A stretch of DNA of 64,000 bases from contig CALVGG010000004.1 in the NCBI GenBank assembly GCA_944327085.1, positions 1 through 64,000 on the forward strand, read 5' to 3'. The DNA comes from an uncultured Elusimicrobiales bacterium (lineage in GTDB: Bacteria; Elusimicrobiota; Elusimicrobia; Elusimicrobiales; Elusimicrobiaceae). A program made the position numbers and the translations under genes. Within the stretch, counting starts at the first letter, position 1, and each line of letters starts with the position of its first letter. Under the pieces are notes generated by a model. It saw nothing but the letters and a program-made list of their open reading frames with translations, was not told the origin of the DNA and did not search any database. This document shows, piece after piece, positions 58,519 to 64,000 of this stretch.

Positions 58519-59921
58519 ACCGCCTGGTATTCCCCGGTTTTTGGTTTGACCGGCAAGACCTTTCCCTGGCAGAAGACTTAGCCCGCCAAGGCGTGGGCGG
58601 TTTTTGTTTATATGGCGGCACCACACAGCAAATAAAACTTTTTACACAAAAAGTGCGCCAAGCTTCTCCCCTAAAAAAAATACTCATTTGCGCCGATTAT
58701 GAAGACGGCCTGGGCCGCTGGGTAAAAGACGCGCCGCGCCTGGCCCCCAACCTGGCCCTGGGCGCCGCGGGGGATACGCAACTGGCTTTTGAAAAGGGCC
58801 TCTTAACCGCCTTGCAGGCGCGCCAGCTGGGGGTGGACTGGGTTTTTGCCCCCGTGTTGGATTTGGCCGACACGCCCAACAACCCCATTGTAAACACGCG
58901 CGCTTTTTCCGCCAACGGGCAGGATACCGCCCGCCTGGCCCGCGCTTTTACAAACGGGCTTACCCAAGGCGGCGTACTAAACTGCATCAAGCATTTTCCC
59001 GGGCACGGGCAGACGGAAACGGACTCCCACCTGGCACTGCCTGTTTTAAACCGAAGCCTGGATCAACTAAAACAGCACGAGCTTATCCCCTTTGTGCAGT
59101 TACTGCCTTTTACCCACGGGGTGATGACGGGGCACCTGCTTTTGCCGCAAATAGACCCGCAAAACCCGGCCTCGTTTTCCCCCGCTATTCAGACCGGTTT
59201 ACTTAAAAACCAACTGGGCTGGAAGGGCTGCGTGCTGACGGACGCGCTTCTTATGCGCGCCATTGGGGATGAAAAACAAGCCGCTTTAAAAGCCCTGCAG
59301 GCGGGCAGCCACATCCTGCTGGCCATGAATGACCCGCAGGCCCTTATCCAGTTTTTACATCAGCAAACACTGCCCCAAGACCTCCTGCAAACGGCCACCG
59401 GGCAGCTGGACCGGCTTTGCCAACAGGCTGATTTGCTGGCCGCCAACGCACGGGGCAATTTAAGCACCCTTCCCTCTTTTAATTTACGCGCCGCACACGC
59501 CGCCTGCGTGCAACAGGGGGATTGCCATATCCCGCCCCAAGCCCGCGTGAAACTGCTTGCACTGGGGGATAATGAGAAACGGGGTTTTGCCCCTTTTGAA
59601 CAAACCCTCCGCCAGGCAGGCATTACGCTTGTGCAAGAACGGGCAGACGTACTGGTTATTTTGTCTTTATCCAATTACAAATCTTTTAAAGGGCATATTA
59701 ATTTAAGCGAGGAGGAGCTCTCCCTCGCCCGAGTTGAAACCCGCAAACACTCCAAAAGCATTTTGGTTTGCCTGGGCAGCCCGTTTGCGGCGGCCGGTTT
59801 GCAATCTTGCGTAAACGGCACCGTGCACGCGTTCTGCCCGCTGGAAGCGTTCCAACAAACGGCGGCGGAAATACTGCTGGGCCGGCGCAAGGCCAAAGGG
59901 CACCTGCCCGTACAAATATAA
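58509..59921 (+). CDS. nagZ: Beta-N-acetylhexosaminidase NagZ-like (GH3)
   Basis: 470 residues. GH3 catalytic domain with ADYEDGLGRWVKD, KHFPGHGQTETDSHLALP (catalytic His of the flexible loop) and nucleophile Asp in VLTDALLM. Removes GlcNAc from GlcNAc-anhydroMurNAc in the cytoplasm, upstream of AnmK. About 130 residues longer than E. coli NagZ: a C-terminal alpha/beta-sandwich domain (from about 330) as in GH3 enzymes of Bacillus type. No signal peptide. Confidence 0.93.
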   Translation: MQINRLVFPGFWFDRQDLSLAEDLARQGVGGFCLYGGTTQQIKLFTQKVRQASPLKKILICADYEDGLGRWVKDAPRLAPNLALGAAGDTQLAFEKGLLTALQARQLGVDWVFAPVLDLADTPNNPIVNTRAFSANGQDTARLARAFTNGLTQGGVLNCIKHFPGHGQTETDSHLALPVLNRSLDQLKQHELIPFVQLLPFTHGVMTGHLLLPQIDPQNPASFSPAIQTGLLKNQLGWKGCVLTDALLMRAIGDEKQAALKALQAGSHILLAMNDPQALIQFLHQQTLPQDLLQTATGQLDRLCQQADLLAANARGNLSTLPSFNLRAAHAACVQQGDCHIPPQARVKLLALGDNEKRGFAPFEQTLRQAGITLVQERADVLVILSLSNYKSFKGHINLSEEELSLARVETRKHSKSILVCLGSPFAAAGLQSCVNGTVHAFCPLEAFQQTAAEILLGRRKAKGHLPVQI

Positions 59922-59955
59922 AACCCCCGTTTTTAAAAAACGGGGGTTTTATTTG
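59921..59955 (+). terminator. Intrinsic terminator of the recycling operon
   Basis: Stem AAAACCCCCGTTT/AAACGGGGGTTTT with short A/T loop, about 59922-59951, T-rich on both sides. It may also serve the convergent ChaN-like gene. Confidence 0.85.
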
Positions 59956-59967
59956 CAACCACAAAAA

Positions 59968-60993
59968 TTACGGAAAAATTAACTGTTCATCAAACCCAAT
60001 CGCTTGAGACCATTTTTTGTCCCTCGTGTACAACACGCCCGGTTTGGCAAACTGGAATTTACTCCACCGGTGGAACAAATTCTTTTTTAAGCTCACGCGG
60101 GACTGCAGTAACGCCACGTAACTGCTTTCCCCACCCACCATTTGCGGCAAGGCGTGCGGCATATTATAACTGCAATGTTCTGCCCCGGTGTAGATAAAGA
60201 AAATGGCTTGGGGGTATTTTTCCCGCCAGGCTTTAATGCGCTTGGCCCAATGCATATGGCGCACATAGCGCCCGTAGGCTGTATCCGCCCCGCGCACCAA
60301 AAAGCCGTTTTTTTCGTACCAATGGCCCTGCGTGCCGGGCTCTTCCAGCCCCACAATATCCACCCCACGCGCTTTTAACGAAGCAAACGCCGGGAAATAC
60401 TCCTCATAATTGCCGCCGGACGGAAAGGACTCGGCAGGGGTTAAACCGCTGTCCGGCAAGAACTGGGTAAACAGAACAATCTTTTTGTCCGGGTAGCGCT
60501 GCCTAAAATCTTTAATAATCACCTGCACTTGCTTTATTGCAGAAACCAGATGATAATCTTCCCCCAAGAAGATATTTTGTTTATCCCCCATGCGGGGCAC
60601 ATACAAAGAAGGGCTTTTTTGTTCCACCAACGCCATGGAAGCAAGCACCTCTTTTTTATGTTCTTCCAAACGGCGCAGGTTTCGCTCCTGCACAATGCGC
60701 TGGGCGGCCAGCAAACGGTTGGAACGCGCAGCCCAGGCATCTAACGCTTTATTGGTTTCCCGTATAGTATATACGTTTTCGGGGGCGTATACGCCGTCTA
60801 ACCAGGTGTTTAGTATGTCTGTTTTTTGAAAGGCTTGCTGCAAAGTTTTTAAACGGGCGGCATCACTTTTAAAGCCGGCATAAACCCCCGGTCTTTTTGC
60901 CTGACGCGTAACCGTTTGCACGGCTTTCTGCCATGTTTGCGCACAAAGACTGAAGGGTAAAATACAAAAAAAGAATAACAAACAATGTTTCAT
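59968..60993 (-). CDS. Exported ChaN/EreA/Tiki-like protein (copy I; altered active-site motifs)
   Basis: 341 residues, signal peptide to about LCAQ. Motifs: SNR (91-93), FLGEDYH (142-148), FTQF (175-178), VGLEEP, VRHMHW (244-249), YTGAEHCSY (268-276), ESSYV and IGFD. It is the most divergent copy: GExH carries an extra residue (GEDYH), TEF is TQF, LRN is VRH. It may have lost or changed activity while keeping the fold. ATG 60993 has AAGGGG upstream and is preferred over the upstream frame start at 61011. Confidence 0.8.
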   Translation of the reverse strand: MKHCLLFFFCILPFSLCAQTWQKAVQTVTRQAKRPGVYAGFKSDAARLKTLQQAFQKTDILNTWLDGVYAPENVYTIRETNKALDAWAARSNRLLAAQRIVQERNLRRLEEHKKEVLASMALVEQKSPSLYVPRMGDKQNIFLGEDYHLVSAIKQVQVIIKDFRQRYPDKKIVLFTQFLPDSGLTPAESFPSGGNYEEYFPAFASLKARGVDIVGLEEPGTQGHWYEKNGFLVRGADTAYGRYVRHMHWAKRIKAWREKYPQAIFFIYTGAEHCSYNMPHALPQMVGGESSYVALLQSRVSLKKNLFHRWSKFQFAKPGVLYTRDKKWSQAIGFDEQLIFP

Positions 60994-61050
60994 TTTTTCC
61001 CCTTTCAACATAAAAGCTTATATTATTATTTTATCTATCCCTTTCCCTCC

Positions 61051-61069
61051 GGGCCAGGGCCGTTGGGCC
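61051..61069 (-). promoter_or_regulatory. GGCCC-AAC-GGCCC motif upstream of copy I
   Basis: Minus-strand GGCCCAACGGCCCTGGCCC, three GGCCC units, 63 nt or less before the copy I ATG and preceded by ATTA as at the locus near 49431. Confidence 0.4.
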
Positions 61070-61078
61070 TAATAAAAC

Positions 61079-61109
61079 AAAAAAATGGGCCCATACCAAT
61101 ATGGGCCCA
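61079..61109 (-). terminator. Intrinsic terminator after guaD
   Basis: Perfect 10-bp stem 61086-61095/61100-61109 (TGGGCCCATA), 4-nt loop and seven T residues on the minus strand. Confidence 0.88.
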
Positions 61110-61129
61110 AGGTATAGAATAAATAAAAA

Positions 61130-61618
61130 TTAATATTCTATTTTGTCTGTGCGGGCACTCCAGGTATTAAAAGGCGCTTCGGCCTCGTCCAACACAATGT
61201 GCACGGTGGGGATGGTGCGTTTTTCGGCCGGGAGGGGGATTTCGTCATAAATAAATTTATCATCAAAGCCGTGTTTGGCGGCGCAGTAACGGTCCGCCGC
61301 GAAGTACAAGGCTTTCGGGCGCGCCCAATAAATGGCGCCCAGGCACATGGGGCACGGCTCGCAGGAAGAATAAATTACGCAGTCTTTCAGTTCGAAAGTG
61401 CCTAATTTTTGGCAGGCTTTGCGTATGGCGTCCACCTCGGCATGGCAGGTGGGGTCATTGGCGGAGGTTACTTGGTTGAAACCTTCGGCAATAATTTCCC
61501 CGTTGCGCACCACCACCGCACCAAACGGGCCGCCTTTACCGGTGTTCATATTTTGGGCGGCAAGTTCTACCGCGCGTTTTAAAAAATGTTTATGTTCTTG
61601 CAGTTCTTGTTCAGTCAT
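61130..61618 (-). CDS. guaD: Guanine deaminase (cytidine-deaminase fold)
   Basis: 162 residues from ATG 61618. Zinc motifs CHAEVDAIRKAC (HAE) and SSCEPCPMCLGAIYWARPK (PCxxC) define the fold; GKGGPFGAVVV, FDDKFIYDEI and the C-terminal Tyr agree closely with the Bacillus GuaD type rather than TadA. Converts guanine to xanthine. AAGGAAGG lies 7 nt before ATG 61618; the frame from 61627 is less likely. Confidence 0.92.
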   Translation of the reverse strand: MTEQELQEHKHFLKRAVELAAQNMNTGKGGPFGAVVVRNGEIIAEGFNQVTSANDPTCHAEVDAIRKACQKLGTFELKDCVIYSSCEPCPMCLGAIYWARPKALYFAADRYCAAKHGFDDKFIYDEIPLPAEKRTIPTVHIVLDEAEAPFNTWSARTDKIEY

Positions 61619-61648
61619 AATAAACACCTTCCTTTCTTTTATTATAAC

Positions 61649-63523
61649 TTAAATCTTCCATAAAACGGTGCCGTTGCGCGCGCTGTTGTGCACCCCTTGC
61701 GGGGTTTGCACAAAAAATTGCCCGGCGCCCAGGGTTACGGTTTCCCCGCACGTTGTTATTTGAAAAGAAAGGGTTTCCCCCTTTTGCCCGCTGTAACCGC
61801 GCGAGTGCCAAAGCGCCCCGCTTTGGCTGGTATGCAGCCCCCACACGGCTTGCACACGGGCAGAAGAAAAGCGCCACTCGTCCCCGGGCCAGGCGTCCCC
61901 CGGTGCGGCCGGAATTACCTGTCCCGTGGGCAGTAAACCCGCCAGTTCCTGGGCGTTTTGCCAGTCTTTTGGCTGGGAAGAAGTAATAAATACGCCGTCT
62001 AACTTGCGCGCGCCGCTTTTAAAAACGGCACGCGCCAAATTGGGCGCTTTTATCCCGGTTCCAAACAAAAGGGTTTCCCCCTCACAGGTGCGCACCAGCA
62101 CGCTGGCGTGGTTCCACTCCCGCAATATCCACCCGCGGGAAACATGATTATATATCCCCTGTCCCACCAAACACACCAAGGCCCCTGCCAAACAAAAAGG
62201 CATTAGTTTTTTAGCAAACAAACGCTGCGGCCAATGGAATAACCAAAACAGCACCAAATAATACGCCAAAATCCACCCGCCGCCCCACGCCGCGCACGGC
62301 ACACTGGCCAGCGGCCAGGAGGCAAAAAACTCCACCCCCGTTTTAAATAACCACAGCAGCCCGCCCAGCACCCCCTGCAATAAAAAACCCATATGCAACA
62401 GGTCCAACACGTAAAATAAAAACCCCGCCCCCATCACGACCGACGCCAACGGCACCAGCAGCATATTGGCCACCAGCCCCACCACGGATACTTTATAAAA
62501 CACATTGGTAAATACCGGCAGTAATACAAGCTGGCTGGCTAAAGTGGCCAAAAATATCTGCCCGAAAAACCGCGCCCATTTGGGCCATTTTTCAGGCAGG
62601 GTCCACAAATTTAAACAAATAATAATGGCCAGCGTAGCCAAAAAGGACATTTGAAACCCCGTCTCAAACAATGCCCCCGGCTGTATGATTAAAATAGCCA
62701 AACACGCCGCCACCAAACCCTGAAAAACCCCGCTGTTGCGGTTTAACAAAAACCCCGCGCATGCGCAAAGCGCCATAAAATAAGCGCGTACCAAAGGCGC
62801 GTCCGCCCCGGCCGCCAAAGTATATACCCCCGCTAGTACCAAAGAAACCAACACTGTTTTTTTGCGGCTTAACCCAAACAAAGCGCAAAACGCAAACGCC
62901 ATTAAGGTAACAAACCCCACATTCCCGCCAGAGGCTACCAGCAAGTGTATGGCGGCGCTGTCTTGAAACGCCGTATATAACTGCGGGGAAATAACCCCTC
63001 TTTCCCCCAGCATAACTCCTCCGGCAATGGCGGCCAGCTGCGGGGTAAAATGGGTTTGAAGCGTTTGCAGTATGCTCCCGCGCAAAGTGCGCAGCGCCCG
63101 CCAGGGCCAGGCGGCCTTTTTAACCAAGGTAAACTCCTCCGCCCGTATTTCCGCAAACACGCCTTTTAAGGCCAAATAATCCCCCCAGGCAAAATTGCCC
63201 AGCAGGTCCACATTATAAGGTTTTTTTAATTTTCCGCGCAGAAGGACAGTGTCTTTCCACTGCGGGGCCGTATATTTTACGCGCGCATACACACGCCCGT
63301 GGGCGGGTTGCCCGTCTATACGAAAAACTTGCAGGTAAACGTTGTGGTATTCTTCTTTGGAGGAGGCAAAACTTTCCACCCGCCCTTCCAGCTCTACCGG
63401 CCGGGAAGAAATAAACGAGGACACATCCCCCGGTTTTGGCACCGGGTGATAAAACAATATAAGCCCGATAATATATAAAATTAACGCCCACAAAAGCGGG
63501 CGTTTGTATACACAGGGATGCAT
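61649..63523 (-). CDS. comEC: ComEC/Rec2 family DNA uptake channel
   Basis: 624 residues. N-terminal OB-fold-like periplasmic domain (about 40-150), a competence domain with about ten membrane helices holding HLLVASGGNVGF (about 190-202; family HLLAISGLHVG), and a C-terminal metallo-beta-lactamase-like domain. In that last domain the expected THxHxDH motif is replaced by ITSSQPKDW, so metal binding is lost. Would translocate single-stranded DNA across the inner membrane; type IV pilins such as the one at 7863 are usual partners. Start overlaps the recR stop by one base (TAATG). Confidence 0.9.
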   Translation of the reverse strand: MHPCVYKRPLLWALILYIIGLILFYHPVPKPGDVSSFISSRPVELEGRVESFASSKEEYHNVYLQVFRIDGQPAHGRVYARVKYTAPQWKDTVLLRGKLKKPYNVDLLGNFAWGDYLALKGVFAEIRAEEFTLVKKAAWPWRALRTLRGSILQTLQTHFTPQLAAIAGGVMLGERGVISPQLYTAFQDSAAIHLLVASGGNVGFVTLMAFAFCALFGLSRKKTVLVSLVLAGVYTLAAGADAPLVRAYFMALCACAGFLLNRNSGVFQGLVAACLAILIIQPGALFETGFQMSFLATLAIIICLNLWTLPEKWPKWARFFGQIFLATLASQLVLLPVFTNVFYKVSVVGLVANMLLVPLASVVMGAGFLFYVLDLLHMGFLLQGVLGGLLWLFKTGVEFFASWPLASVPCAAWGGGWILAYYLVLFWLFHWPQRLFAKKLMPFCLAGALVCLVGQGIYNHVSRGWILREWNHASVLVRTCEGETLLFGTGIKAPNLARAVFKSGARKLDGVFITSSQPKDWQNAQELAGLLPTGQVIPAAPGDAWPGDEWRFSSARVQAVWGLHTSQSGALWHSRGYSGQKGETLSFQITTCGETVTLGAGQFFVQTPQGVHNSARNGTVLWKI

Positions 63524-64000
63524 TAAAGTTTCGTTCGGCCTTTGAGGGAATAACCCAAAGTCATCTCGTCAATATAATCAATATCTCCCCCCAAAGGCAC
63601 CCCGTAGCCGATGCGGGTTACTTTTTCCACCATGCCGCGCAGTAAATCGGCCAGGTAAAGGGCGGTGGTTTCACCTTCGCTATCGGGGTCGGTGGCGATG
63701 ATCACCTCGCGCACCGGGGTGGACGCATGCTGTATACGCTCCAAAAGTTCCTTTACTTTTACCTGGTCCGCCCCGCGCCCTTCCATGGGGGAAATGGCCC
63801 CGTGCAACACATGGTATAAACCTTTATAGGCGCCGGTTTTTTCTATGGATTCAATATCCTGGGGGTCTTCCACCACGCAAATGGTGTCTTGCTGGCGGTC
63901 CGGGTCGGCACAAATTTCACATATGTCCCCTTCGCAATATGCATAACAGACAGAGCAGAGCTTTACGTCTTCTTTCAACGCCAAAAGCGCGGCGATAAAC
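63523..64000 (-). CDS. recR: Recombination protein RecR, C-terminal part (cut by window end)
   Basis: About 158 residues are inside the window; the N terminus lies beyond position 64000, and the frame is open to the edge (FIAALLALKEDVKLC). Zinc finger CSVCYAYCEGDICEIC, then a Toprim domain (TICVVEDPQDIESIE, ATDPDSEGETTALYL) and C-terminal GYGVPLGGDIDYIDEMTLGYSLKGR (in parts) identify RecR. It works with RecO/RecF to load RecA at gaps. Cotranscribed with comEC. Confidence 0.95.
   Translation of the reverse strand, partial: FIAALLALKEDVKLCSVCYAYCEGDICEICADPDRQQDTICVVEDPQDIESIEKTGAYKGLYHVLHGAISPMEGRGADQVKVKELLERIQHASTPVREVIIATDPDSEGETTALYLADLLRGMVEKVTRIGYGVPLGGDIDYIDEMTLGYSLKGRTKL

Noticed and set aside
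1-64000. Mobile elements, prophage, integrase, toxin-antitoxin or CRISPR
   Set aside because: No transposase, integrase, phage structural gene, cas gene or inverted-repeat-bounded block was seen on either strand.

Overview
The window looks like chromosomal DNA of an Elusimicrobiota-type, Gram-negative, gut-associated bacterium. That assignment is an inference from a typical type IV pilin, meso-DAP peptidoglycan genes, a TolC/RND efflux system, many Sec-exported proteins and the general gene mix; the 16S fragment is too short to place it by eye. I see no insertion sequence, prophage or CRISPR array. Gene density is high and both strands are used.

Layout. 1-1400 holds the 5' end of a 16S rRNA gene (minus strand), a long AT-rich upstream region with repeated consensus -35 hexamers, and a probable small RNA unit. 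1404-17517 is mostly housekeeping: an isoprenoid synthase, mazG, thyX, glgC, phoH-ybeY, a type IV pilin, a GlcD/GlcE fusion with a GlcF-like partner, a GAF/HD-GYP protein, mnmA, rplU-rpmA and obgE. 17577-25610 is the striking part: a secreted trypsin-like protease followed by six tandem paralogous genes for exported proteins of the ChaN/EreA/Tiki-like fold, four junctions being ATGA overlaps or nearly contiguous. 25951-30257 is the rplA-rplK-nusG-secE-tRNA-Trp-rpmG-tuf-tRNA-Thr-tRNA-Thr-tRNA-Gly cluster, then a candidate small RNA and tRNA-Cys. 30430-36556 is a TetR-TolC-MFP-RND efflux operon with a palindromic operator. 36714-38514 is a membrane protein plus SppA. 38616-45383 makes diaminopimelate and peptidoglycan precursors (dapA, asd, dapB, a MurC-like ligase; murE and murD on the other strand). 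45418-49359 holds small metabolic and regulatory genes (tilS, a response regulator, birA, a pentapeptide-repeat protein). 49479-51041 holds a decayed and an intact copy of the ChaN-like family. 51028-59921 carries uvrB, marC, tRNA-Val and a peptidoglycan recycling operon (transporter, ampG, murQ, anmK, nagZ). 59968-64000 has a ninth ChaN-like gene, guaD, comEC and a partial recR.

The best candidate for an undescribed system is the ChaN-like family: nine copies in 64 kb (six tandem, two tandem with one internally deleted, one solitary), all with signal peptides, all keeping the same run of motifs (N-terminal HNR/NNR, GExH, TEF, GLE, LRN..W, GxxHxxY, ETFV and C-terminal AGFD). The three loci share a GGCCC-N3-GGCCC upstream motif, and the six-gene array has a Fur-box-like sequence over its putative -10. 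ChaN is a haem-binding, iron-regulated protein in other bacteria, so haem or iron acquisition is one hypothesis; metal-dependent hydrolysis, as in the related EreA and Tiki families, is another.

A second theme is expression style: several genes have a good -10 hexamer only 5-8 nt before the start codon and no Shine-Dalgarno, suggesting leaderless mRNAs. Three intergenic regions look like stand-alone structured RNAs with promoter and/or intrinsic terminator.
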